From contig CAMYYY010000006.1 of NCBI GenBank assembly GCA_947303715.1, positions 1 to 64,000 of the forward strand: DNA of 64,000 nt, read 5' to 3'. This stretch comes from an uncultured Bacteroidales bacterium (GTDB taxonomy: Bacteria; Bacteroidota; Bacteroidia; Bacteroidales; Bacteroidaceae). The translations under genes were made by a program, and so were the position numbers. Under the pieces are notes generated by a model. That model was not told the origin of the DNA, ran no database searches, and saw only the letters and a program-made list of their open reading frames with translations. Of this stretch, positions 37,034 through 45,555 are shown piece by piece; position 1 is the first letter of the stretch; every line of letters starts with the position of its first letter.

Positions 37034-37055
37034 GGAGGGATAGTTCCCTCCTTTT
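37034..37055 (+). terminator. Intrinsic terminator
   Basis: GGAGGGA-TAGT-TCCCTCC followed by T-run. Confidence 0.65.
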
Positions 37056-37066
37056 TATCTTTCGCG

Positions 37067-38029
37067 TTATTTGGCTGGCTTCAGCTTCTCGCGCAGGTGG
37101 CGGAACATGTCTTCCGACATGCTGTGGAGGTCGTAGGTGGGGCGCCAGTCCCACTCGGCGCGGGCGCAGCTGTCGTCCATGTTGTCGGGCCAGCTGTCGG
37201 CAATGGCCTTGCGCACAGGGTCGTTGACATAGTGCATCTTGAAGTCGGGCTCGAAGCGCAGGATCTCGGCACGCAGCTGCTCGGGCTCGAAGCTCATGCT
37301 GGCGATGTTGAACGCGTTGCGGTGGATGAGGCGCGAGGGGTCGGCCTGCATGATCTGCACGGCGGCGTGGAGGGCGTCGGGCATATACATCATGTCCATG
37401 TACGTGCCGGCGGGGATGGGGCAGGCGAAGTCCTCGCCACGGACGGCGGCGTAGTAGATCTCGACGGCGTAGTCGGTGGTGCCTCCGCCAGGCAGGGTGA
37501 CGTAGCTGATGAGGCCGGGGAAGCGCACGGAGCGGGTGTCGACGCCGTACTTGTGGAAGTAGTAGTCGGAGAGCAGCTCGGTGCTCACCTTCGTGACGCC
37601 GTACATGGTGCGGGGGCGCTGGATGGTGTCCTGCGGGGTGTTCTTATGCGGCGTGTTGGTGCCGAACGAGCCGATGCTGCTGGGGGTGAAGACGGCACAA
37701 TGCTTCTCGCGGGCAATCTCCAGCAGGTTGATGAGGCCGTCCATCTGGATATGCCATGCCAGCAGGGGCTTGGCCTCGGCGACGGCGGAGAGCAGGGCGG
37801 CAAGGTTGTAGATGGTGTCGATGTGGTACTTGTCGACGATGGCAGCCAGTTGGGGGGCGTTGGTGACGTCGGCCAGCTCGGCAGGGCCGCTCTCCAGAAG
37901 GATGCCCTTCGGCTCGGCGCCTTTGATATATCCGGCTACAACTGTGGAGTTTGGGATTTCCCGACGGAGTTTCATGGTAAGCTCTGAGCCAATCTGACCC
38001 GTGGAGCCAACGACAAGGATATTTTTCAT
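37067..38029 (-). CDS. tdh: NAD-dependent epimerase-type L-threonine 3-dehydrogenase
   Basis: 'MKNILVVGSTGQIGSELTMKLRREI', YxxxK; kbl lies close by on the other strand. Confidence 0.8.
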   Translation of the reverse strand: MKNILVVGSTGQIGSELTMKLRREIPNSTVVAGYIKGAEPKGILLESGPAELADVTNAPQLAAIVDKYHIDTIYNLAALLSAVAEAKPLLAWHIQMDGLINLLEIAREKHCAVFTPSSIGSFGTNTPHKNTPQDTIQRPRTMYGVTKVSTELLSDYYFHKYGVDTRSVRFPGLISYVTLPGGGTTDYAVEIYYAAVRGEDFACPIPAGTYMDMMYMPDALHAAVQIMQADPSRLIHRNAFNIASMSFEPEQLRAEILRFEPDFKMHYVNDPVRKAIADSWPDNMDDSCARAEWDWRPTYDLHSMSEDMFRHLREKLKPAK

Positions 38030-38106
38030 TCTAATTAAGCATGTTCTGTTTTGCGCTGCGAAATTACGAAAAGAAACGCAAACAAAAAACAAAAATAGTG
38101 AAATAA

Positions 38107-38138
38107 TTTGCTTTTTCTTCAGCACCCCGATATCTTTG
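38107..38138 (+). promoter_or_regulatory. Bacteroidetes-type promoter
   Basis: TTTG 38107-38110, 20-nt spacer, TATCTTTG 38131-38138. Confidence 0.7.
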
Positions 38139-38161
38139 CGTTGACCTTAAAAAATAAACCG

Positions 38162-38971
38162 ATGAAAAAGTCTCTTTCTTTCCGTCTGTCGGCTATTGTC
38201 TTTGCCGGCTTTATGGCCATAAGCGCCTATGCCCAGAGTGACACCATTACGGTTGTCTATGCTGAAGAAGAACGTGACAGCCTCCTTGTCACAAGTGTTG
38301 ACCAAATGCCTGAATTTCCCGGGGGAATCGATGCCCTGAATAATTTCCTCCATGACAACCTCCACTATCCTGAAGAGGCAAAGGAGAAGGGGGTCGAAGG
38401 CCGTGTCATCGTGCAGTTCTGGATAGAGAACGACAGCACGATAACCCATGTTGTGGTAGTCAGCAAGCCTAATCCATTGTTAGATGCCGAGGCTGTCCGC
38501 CTGATAAGTTCTATGCCGAAGTGGAAACCGGCCACGCAAAAGGGGAAGCCCGTGAGATGCCGATATGTCGTGCCTGTACACTTCAAGTTGGACGAAGAAA
38601 ACAAAGTGCCTGCAGATTCGGAGGTTGATTTTGCCTGCCATTTTGGAGAAGAGATGCCTGAATTTCCAGGCGGAGTGGATGCGCTGATGAGCTATCTGAA
38701 AACGAACCTCCGCTATCCGAAAGCGGCGCAGGAAATGGGTGTAGGAGGCCGCGTCATCGTGCAGTTTTGGGTGGATGTGGATGGAACGGTAACAAACCCT
38801 GTAGTCACTAAGTCTGCGCATAAACTTCTCGATGACGAAGCGCTCAGGTTAGTGCGCAATATGCCGAAATGGAAGCCTGGCCGAAATAGTAAGGGCGAGG
38901 TCGAGGCTATGCTTTTCAACCTCCCTATACAGTTCCAGCTATCTTCCCAAAAGTCTAGACGGAAGTGGTAG
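38162..38971 (+). CDS. TonB-family protein with two tandem TonB C-terminal domains
   Basis: Duplicated 'MPEFPGG.DAL..YL..NLRYP..A.E.GV.GRVIVQFWV'. Confidence 0.88.
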   Translation: MKKSLSFRLSAIVFAGFMAISAYAQSDTITVVYAEEERDSLLVTSVDQMPEFPGGIDALNNFLHDNLHYPEEAKEKGVEGRVIVQFWIENDSTITHVVVVSKPNPLLDAEAVRLISSMPKWKPATQKGKPVRCRYVVPVHFKLDEENKVPADSEVDFACHFGEEMPEFPGGVDALMSYLKTNLRYPKAAQEMGVGGRVIVQFWVDVDGTVTNPVVTKSAHKLLDDEALRLVRNMPKWKPGRNSKGEVEAMLFNLPIQFQLSSQKSRRKW

Positions 38972-39099
38972 CCGTTGCACACTATTTGTCCGGAAAGTGA
39001 TCTTCGGCTTGAATTATAAGCATTTGTTCAGGATTTGCATTCCGGCTGCGATGAGAAGTTGATTTTTAATCCGCAGCCTGAGAACAAAGCTTTAATGGC

Positions 39100-39146
39100 G
39101 GGGGATTAAATCCCCCCCTATTCATGTGTTTCGGATTGTAAATCCG
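39100..39146. repeat. REP-like palindromes
   Basis: gggggattaaatccccc and cggattgtaaatccg. Confidence 0.5.
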
Positions 39147-39662
39147 CAACAACGTCAGAAGTAATCTTTTATCTTTTAGATAGGGAAAACGCGTTGATAC
39201 ACCTTACCCAACGCGTTGAGCAAATAAAAAAAGAAAAATGTTCGTCTATAAAAATTAGATTCCTGCGACTCTCACGAGCGGCAGGAACCTATGATGTATC
39301 CCCCAAAAAGTAAGCTTATAAAAAATTAGGGATACACCGTTGATCTGATCTAATCAATACCTCTTATATTCTCTTTCCTGTTCTTCTTCTTTTTGCTGCG
39401 CAAAATTGCAGGCATAAAAAGCGCAGACCTGCCATGCTCTGACACAGGCCTACCACAGCCTAAAATACCTTATGAACAAGCCTACGCTGAAATGCGCACA
39501 CTCAAATCGGTATTTTCTTTTTGCTCTGAAAACTCTTTTTCGAGGTGGTAGTTCGTGTCAGAGATTGAGCAATTATCGGTGTATTCTCTCACTCCAATTC
39601 CTCTTTGTGATGGAATACGTCGGCAAAGGCAGGCAAAAAATTATTACGAACAAGCGTTTTTC

Positions 39663-39778
39663 TGATTTTTTTGCAATTTTGTGTGTGGCGTTCCTCTTTT
39701 CTTTGTACCTTCGCGGCAGAAAAAAATAAACCGTTAAATCGTTTGCATTATGTCTGGAAAAATGAAAAAGCATCTGAC
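39663..39778 (+). repeat. Duplicated promoter/leader copy A (partner 40351-40469)
   Basis: gtgtgtggcgttcctctttt..ttgtaccttcgcggca..ccgttaaatcgtttgcattatgtctggaaaaatgaaa shared with kbl leader. Confidence 0.9.
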
Positions 39779-40232
39779 AGGGGGGCTGGCCGTCAGCCTG
39801 CTTTGCGCCCTCTGCGTGCTGACTTCGTGCAAGACTGTGAAAGCCGCAGCCGATAAGGCTGCGCAGGCGCAGGTGGTGTCAACCGAACTGATACGCACGA
39901 GCCAGAGCTGGGACGGCGTGGAGCTGCCCGACTACTTCCAGGGGCGCCCGGAGCTGGTGGCCGTGAAATACGTCTTCCCTGCAGGACAGAAGCTGGGGTG
40001 GCACCATCATGTGGCAATGAACTACGGCGTGCTGGTGCAGGGCGAGCTGACCATCATTGGGCTGGACGGCAAGGAGAAGGTAGTCCACGAGGGCGAAGCC
40101 GTCGTGGAGATGGTGGGTACCGTTCATCATGGCGAGAACCGCGGCACCAAGCCCGTCATCCTCTATATGTTCTACCTCTCGCAGAAGGATCTGCCGCTGG
40201 CCGTCCAGCATCCGGAGATTCCGTTGAACTGA
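39750..40232 (+). CDS. Cupin-domain lipoprotein
   Basis: 'VSLLCALCVLTSC' lipobox; 'KLGWHHHVAMNYGVLVQGELTI...GEAVVEMVGTVHHGEN' cupin. Confidence 0.85.
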   Translation: MSGKMKKHLTGGLAVSLLCALCVLTSCKTVKAAADKAAQAQVVSTELIRTSQSWDGVELPDYFQGRPELVAVKYVFPAGQKLGWHHHVAMNYGVLVQGELTIIGLDGKEKVVHEGEAVVEMVGTVHHGENRGTKPVILYMFYLSQKDLPLAVQHPEIPLN

Positions 40233-40350
40233 CGGCTCTCTTTCACAAGCTGTCTGAAAGAACACCTGCCCTTCAGCCGAGCCTGAGGGAGGTGGCATTG
40301 CTCCGTTGAGCCACGCCGCCCAACGCGTTGGGCAACGAGGAGGCAAATTT

Positions 40351-40469
40351 TGAAATTTTTTTGCGATTTTGTGTGCGCCGTTCCTCTTTTATTCGTATCT
40401 TCGCGGCATAAAAATCTATGGACCATTAAATCGTTTGCATTATGTTTGGAAAAATGAAAGAGTATCTGC
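40351..40469 (+). repeat. Duplicated promoter/leader copy B (kbl)
   Basis: See 39663-39778. Confidence 0.9.
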
Positions 40470-41632
40470 AAACTGAGCTTCAGGGCATCAAGGATGCAGG
40501 TTTGTACAAGAACGAGCGGCTGATTGCTTCGCCGCAGCGTGCTGCCATCCAGCTGGCCGACGGCAGCGAGGTGCTGAACTTCTGCGCCAACAACTACCTG
40601 GGCCTGAGCGACAACCCGCGCCTCATCGAGGCTGCGAAGAAGGCGATGGACGAGCGCGGCTACGGCATGAGCTCCGTGCGCTTCATCTGCGGCACGCAGG
40701 ACATGCACAAGGAACTGGAGGCTGCCATCAGCGAGTATTTCCACACCGAGGACACTATCCTCTACGCCAGTTGCTTCGATGCCAACGGCGGTCTGTTTGA
40801 GCCCCTGCTGGGCGAGGACGACGCCATCATCAGCGACGCCCTGAACCACGCCAGCATCATCGACGGCGTGCGCCTCTGCAAGGCCAAGCGCTACCGCTAT
40901 GCCAATGCCGACATGGCCGACCTGGAGCGCTGTCTGCAGGAGGCCCAGGCACAGCGCTTCCGCATCATCTGCACCGACGGAGTCTTCTCGATGGACGGCA
41001 ACGTCGCCCCGATGGACAAGATTTGCGACCTGGCCGAGAAGTACGACGCCCTGGTGATGGTGGACGAGTGCCACAGCGCCGGCGTGGTGGGCAAGCACGG
41101 CTACGGCGTGGCCGAGCAGTTCGACTGCTACGGACGCATCGACGTCCACACGGGCACGCTGGGCAAGGCCTTCGGCGGCGCCATAGGCGGCTTCACCACA
41201 GGCCGCAAGGAGATTATCGACATGCTGCGCCAGCGCAGCCGTCCCTACCTCTTCTCCAACTCGCTGCCGCCCGAGGTGGTGGGTGCCTCGCTGGAGGTGT
41301 TCCGCATGATGAAGGAGAGCGACGCCCTCCACACCAAGCAGCAGGAGAACGTCGTCTATTTCCGCGAGAAGATGCTGGCAGCGGGCTTCGACATCAAGCC
41401 CACGCAGAGCGCCATCTGCGCCGTGATGCTCTACGACGCCAAGCTGAGCCAGGTGTTCGCCGCCCGCATGGCCGACGAGGGCATCTACGTCACCGGCTTC
41501 TACTATCCCGTGGTGCCGAAGGGGCAGGCCCGCATCCGCGTCCAGCTCAGCGCCGCCCACGAGCGCGCTCACCTGGACCGCTGCGTCGCCGCCTTCATCA
41601 AGGTAGGGAAAGAGCTGGGAGTGATAAAGTAA
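40442..41632 (+). CDS. kbl: Glycine C-acetyltransferase (2-amino-3-ketobutyrate CoA ligase)
   Basis: 'VLNFCANNYLGLSDNPRLIEAAKKAMDERGYGMSSVRFICGTQDMHKELE', 'VMVDECHSAGVVG', 'DVHTGTLGKAFGGAIGG'. Confidence 0.95.
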   Translation: MFGKMKEYLQTELQGIKDAGLYKNERLIASPQRAAIQLADGSEVLNFCANNYLGLSDNPRLIEAAKKAMDERGYGMSSVRFICGTQDMHKELEAAISEYFHTEDTILYASCFDANGGLFEPLLGEDDAIISDALNHASIIDGVRLCKAKRYRYANADMADLERCLQEAQAQRFRIICTDGVFSMDGNVAPMDKICDLAEKYDALVMVDECHSAGVVGKHGYGVAEQFDCYGRIDVHTGTLGKAFGGAIGGFTTGRKEIIDMLRQRSRPYLFSNSLPPEVVGASLEVFRMMKESDALHTKQQENVVYFREKMLAAGFDIKPTQSAICAVMLYDAKLSQVFAARMADEGIYVTGFYYPVVPKGQARIRVQLSAAHERAHLDRCVAAFIKVGKELGVIK

Positions 41633-41646
41633 AAGACCCACCCCAA

Positions 41647-41716
41647 CCCCTCCCGAAGGGAGGGGCCTTGTGCATAGCTCACAAGCGTCAGCGAAGTTCT
41701 CCCCCTCACGGGGGAG
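41647..41716. terminator. Two strong hairpins between converging kbl and lrp
   Basis: CCCCTCCC-gaa-GGGAGGGG and CTCCCCC-tcac-GGGGGAG. Confidence 0.7.
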
Positions 41717-41733
41717 CGGAGAGGGGGTCTCTC

Positions 41734-42198
41734 TTAAATCGGCAGATAGTGCGAATTCTTCACTTCGCCTAAGACGAAGGAGGAGTTCAGGTTGCCGATG
41801 GCAGGGATGTCGCCCAGGATGCGCAGGACGAACTGCTGGTACTGCTTCATGTTCTTGACGTAGATTTTCAGCAGGAAGTCGTAGTCGCCGGAAATGTTGT
41901 AGCACTCCACAATCTCGGGTATCTCCTGCACGGCAGTCATCAACTGAACAGCATTCTCGTGGGAATGCTGTTTCATTTTTATATAGCAGAAGGCGATGAA
42001 GCCGCAGTCGAGCTTCTCGGCATCGAGCACAGCCACGTAGCCCTGTATGTACCCCTCGCGCTCCAGCTTACGCACGCGCTCAAACACGGGCGACACGCTC
42101 AGGTGTACCCTCTGCGAAAGTTCCTTGATGGTGAGGTGGCCGTCGTGCTGCAACTCCTGGAGCAGCTGAAGGTCGTAGGCGTCTAAATCTTGTTTCAT
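41734..42198 (-). CDS. Lrp/AsnC-family regulator
   Basis: 'LDAYDLQLLQELQHDGHLTIKELSQRVHLSVSPVFERVRKLEREGYIQGYVAVLD'. Confidence 0.93.
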   Translation of the reverse strand: MKQDLDAYDLQLLQELQHDGHLTIKELSQRVHLSVSPVFERVRKLEREGYIQGYVAVLDAEKLDCGFIAFCYIKMKQHSHENAVQLMTAVQEIPEIVECYNISGDYDFLLKIYVKNMKQYQQFVLRILGDIPAIGNLNSSFVLGEVKNSHYLPI

Positions 42199-42309
42199 AT
42201 CGGGTGAAATGTTTTTTTTCTGCAAATGTCTTTTGGCGCGGCAAAGGTAAATAGATTTATTCGGAAAACCGCATCAGTAGCAGAATAATTTTCTGAAAAT
42301 AGCGAAAAG

Positions 42310-42342
42310 TTTGGAAAAAGCATTTCTGAGGTTGTAATTTTG
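42310..42342 (+). promoter_or_regulatory. Bacteroidetes-type promoter
   Basis: TTTG 42310-42313, 21-nt spacer, TAATTTTG 42335-42342. Confidence 0.65.
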
Positions 42343-42362
42343 CAGCGAAAAAAGTCTGCAAA

Positions 42363-43121
42363 ATGATAGCTGAACGAAACATCCCGACCCCATCGCCGCT
42401 GCCCTCGTCCGAGGCGCTCAGGCAAGTGATGACGTTAATCCGCCAGACGGTCTTCCCCGAAATCTACGGCAACGATGACGTGACGGGGGAGATAGCCCGT
42501 CTGCTTGCTGATGCAACAGGCTCTGATGACATCGCCCGGGCCTTCGTCCTCGCGCTGCCCGACATCCGTCGCCTGCTGCAGACGGACACGCAGGCCATTA
42601 TCCAAAGCGACCCTGCTGCGCATTCGTTCGAGGAGGTGGTCCTCAGCTATCCCTCCATTGCCGTCATGCTCCACTACCGCACGGCTCACTTCCTGCACGA
42701 GGCGGGTGTGCCGCTCGTCCCGCGTATGTTGACGGAACAGGCCCACAGCGCAACGGGCATCGACATCCATCCCGCGGCACAGATTGGCGAGTACTTCGCC
42801 ATCGACCACGGAACGGGCATCGTCGTAGGCGAAACCACCATCATCGGGCGCCATGTGCTGCTCTATCAGGGTGTGACGCTCGGCGCACGGAAAATCCGTT
42901 TCGATGCCTCGGGGCAGCCCCTCAACCAGCCCCGTCATCCGATCATCGAGGACAATGTCACCATCTACTCTAACGCCACCATCCTGGGGCGCGTGCGGAT
43001 AGGGCACGACTCCGTCATCGGAGGTAACGTCTGGCTGACGCACGACGTCCCGCCCCATTCGAAGGTGGTGCAGGGCGAGCTTGTCACCGAGCAGCTCTTC
43101 TCCGACGGGGGAGGGATATAA
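42363..43121 (+). CDS. cysE: Serine O-acetyltransferase
   Basis: Hexapeptide repeats 'GIDIHPAAQIGEYFAIDHGTGIVVGETTIIG', upstream of metY and cysK. Confidence 0.9.
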   Translation: MIAERNIPTPSPLPSSEALRQVMTLIRQTVFPEIYGNDDVTGEIARLLADATGSDDIARAFVLALPDIRRLLQTDTQAIIQSDPAAHSFEEVVLSYPSIAVMLHYRTAHFLHEAGVPLVPRMLTEQAHSATGIDIHPAAQIGEYFAIDHGTGIVVGETTIIGRHVLLYQGVTLGARKIRFDASGQPLNQPRHPIIEDNVTIYSNATILGRVRIGHDSVIGGNVWLTHDVPPHSKVVQGELVTEQLFSDGGGI

Positions 43122-43173
43122 CCCCCATTCTTCAAGACATTCATTTAGTAATAATCTTATAAAACAGAAAACT

Positions 43174-44460
43174 ATGAGCGAAAAGAAACTTCACGTTGAA
43201 ACGCTGGCCCTGCATGTGGGTCAGGAGAGTGCCGACCCTGCTACCGACGCCCGCGCCGTGCCCATCTATCAGACGACATCGTACGTCTTCCACAACTCGC
43301 AGCACGCTGCCGACCGCTTCGGCCTCCGCGATGCTGGTAACATCTACGGACGTCTCACCAACTCCACACAGGCTGTGCTGGAGGAACGTATCGCTGCCCT
43401 CGAAGGGGGCGTGGCTGGTTTGGCTGTTGCCTCGGGTGCCGCTGCCATCACCTACGCATTGGAGAACGTCCTCCAGCATGGCGACCATCTGGTTGCTGCC
43501 GACAACCTCTACGGAGGCACCTTCAACCTTGTCACCCATACGCTGGCAGCAAGCGGCATCAGCAACACCATCGTCAATGTGAACGACCTCAGGGCCCTCG
43601 AGGCATCCATCCGCCCCAACACCAAAGTCATCCTCGCAGAGACGCTGGGCAACCCCAATTCCGACGTTGCCGACCTTGCCGGTATTGCCGAAGTGGCACA
43701 TCGCCATAACGTCCTCTTCATCGTCGACAACACCTTTGCCCCCATCCTCATCCAGCCCATCAAGTACGGCGCCGACGTCGTCGTCCATTCGGCTACGAAG
43801 TTCATCGGGGGACACGGCTCGTCGCTGGGCGGCGTGATAGTGGATGCCGGACGGTTTGACTTCAAGGCTGTCCCCGACAAGTTCCCCACGCTGGCCAAGC
43901 CCGACCCCTCGTATCACGGAGCTGTGTTTGCCGACGTGGCAGGGGCTGCCGCCTTCGTCACCCGCATCCGTGCGGTGTTGCTGCGCGACACCGGTGCTGC
44001 CATTTCGCCCTTCAACGCGTGGATACTTCTGCAGGGCGTGGAGTCGCTGCCGCTGCGCATCGAGCGCCACGTGGCCAATGCCCTGAAGGTGGTGGACTAC
44101 CTGTCGCATCATCCGAAGGTGGCAAGCGTCTCGCACCCCTCGCTGCCCTCGCACCGCAGCCACGCGCTCTACAACCGCTACTTCCCCGCTGGCGGAGGCT
44201 CCATCTTCACGTTCGAAATCAAAGGCACGCAGGACGATGCCTGGAAGTTTATTGATGCGCTGAAAATCTTCTCCCTGCTGGCTAACGTGGCCGACGTGAA
44301 GTCGCTCGTCATCCATCCCTATTCGACGACTCACTCGCAGCTGTCGCCCGAGGAACTTGCCGAGCAGCACATCACCCCCTCGACTGTGCGTCTCAGCATC
44401 GGCGTGGAGCACATCGACGACATCATTGACGACCTTGATCAGGCTTTTGCACAACTGTAA
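43174..44460 (+). CDS. metY: O-acetylhomoserine/O-acetylserine sulfhydrylase
   Basis: 'TLALHVGQESADPATDARAVPIYQTTSYVF', 'VHSATKFIGGHGSSLGGVIVD'. Confidence 0.93.
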   Translation: MSEKKLHVETLALHVGQESADPATDARAVPIYQTTSYVFHNSQHAADRFGLRDAGNIYGRLTNSTQAVLEERIAALEGGVAGLAVASGAAAITYALENVLQHGDHLVAADNLYGGTFNLVTHTLAASGISNTIVNVNDLRALEASIRPNTKVILAETLGNPNSDVADLAGIAEVAHRHNVLFIVDNTFAPILIQPIKYGADVVVHSATKFIGGHGSSLGGVIVDAGRFDFKAVPDKFPTLAKPDPSYHGAVFADVAGAAAFVTRIRAVLLRDTGAAISPFNAWILLQGVESLPLRIERHVANALKVVDYLSHHPKVASVSHPSLPSHRSHALYNRYFPAGGGSIFTFEIKGTQDDAWKFIDALKIFSLLANVADVKSLVIHPYSTTHSQLSPEELAEQHITPSTVRLSIGVEHIDDIIDDLDQAFAQL

Positions 44461-44490
44461 TTCCAATGACCTTATTTTATATCGCGCATT

Positions 44491-45426
44491 ATGGCAATCT
44501 ATAATAAAATCACAGAACTTATTGGCCGTACGCCTGTCGTGCGGTTAGAGAAATACGCGTCTGCCCGTCAGTTGACGGCAAACCTGTTTGCAAAGGTGGA
44601 ATTCTTCAATCCGGGCGGCTCGGTGAAAGACCGTATCGCCTTGGCCATGATTGAGGACGCAGAACGGAAGGGTGTCCTTCGGCCTGGGGGCACCATCATC
44701 GAACCGACGTCGGGCAACACGGGTGTCGGGCTGTCGTTGGTGGGAGCCGTGAAGGGGTATAAGGTCATCCTTACGATGCCCGAAACCATGTCGGTGGAGC
44801 GGCGCAAACTGGCAGCCGCCTATGGCACGCAGATTGTGCTCACCCCTGGCGCAGAGGGCATGAAGGGCGCTATCCGCAAGGCTGAGGAGCTGCGCGACGC
44901 CACTCCCGGCGCTGTCATCCTTCAGCAGTTTGAAAACCCCAGCAATCCTGCCATACACGCCGTTACGACGGGTGAGGAACTGGTGCAGGACGCCCTGAAG
45001 GCTGGTGTCACCATCGATGCCTTTGTGGCAGGTGTGGGCACGGGAGGAACCATCAGCGGCGCTGGCGAAACCCTCAAGAAAACGTTCCCGCAGGCGAAGG
45101 TGATAGCCGTAGAGCCTGCCAGTTCGGCCGTGCTGAGCGGCAACCCCAGCGGCTCGCACAAGATTCAGGGCATCGGGGCAGGCTTTGTGCCTGTCAACTA
45201 CAACGCTTCCGTCATTGATGAGATTCTTCCCGTCAGCAACGAAGATGCCTTTGCTACAGCTCGCGCGTTAGCACGCGAAGAGGGATTGCTTGTGGGCATT
45301 TCGTCGGGTGCTGCGGCTTATGCTGCCTCGCAGGTGGCATCCCGACCCGAATTTGCGGGGAAGAACGTCTTCGTCCTCCTGCCCGATACTGGCGAGCGCT
45401 ATCTCTCCATGGACGTTTTCGGTTGA
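44491..45426 (+). CDS. cysK: Cysteine synthase A
   Basis: 'IGRTPVVRLEKY', 'FNPGGSVKDRIALAMIEDAE', 'PTSGNTGVGL'. Confidence 0.95.
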   Translation: MAIYNKITELIGRTPVVRLEKYASARQLTANLFAKVEFFNPGGSVKDRIALAMIEDAERKGVLRPGGTIIEPTSGNTGVGLSLVGAVKGYKVILTMPETMSVERRKLAAAYGTQIVLTPGAEGMKGAIRKAEELRDATPGAVILQQFENPSNPAIHAVTTGEELVQDALKAGVTIDAFVAGVGTGGTISGAGETLKKTFPQAKVIAVEPASSAVLSGNPSGSHKIQGIGAGFVPVNYNASVIDEILPVSNEDAFATARALAREEGLLVGISSGAAAYAASQVASRPEFAGKNVFVLLPDTGERYLSMDVFG

Positions 45427-45480
45427 GTCTTTTGACACTTTTTGCAACCCGGTTGCAAATTTTTGTAATTTTCTGAAAAA

Positions 45481-45503
45481 AAAGGGATGAAAACCATCCC
45501 TTT
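45481..45503 (+). terminator. Intrinsic terminator after cysK
   Basis: AAAGGGATG-aaaac-CATCCCTTT with T-run. Confidence 0.75.
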
Positions 45504-45555
45504 TTCTTATTTTTGCAAGCAAAACGTAGAATAAACGCGACAGATTGTGTGCTTA

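Noticed and set aside
39472-39729. 85-aa ORF upstream of the cupin gene
   Set aside because: Lies largely over the duplicated promoter/leader; translation resembles read-through of promoter sequence.
40172-41905. 577-aa minus-strand ORF antisense to kbl
   Set aside because: Overlaps kbl, part of the cupin gene and lrp; no coherent domain.
43122-43173. SAM or cysteine-type riboswitch before metY
   Set aside because: The 52-bp cysE-metY gap is too short and shows no recognisable aptamer pairing.
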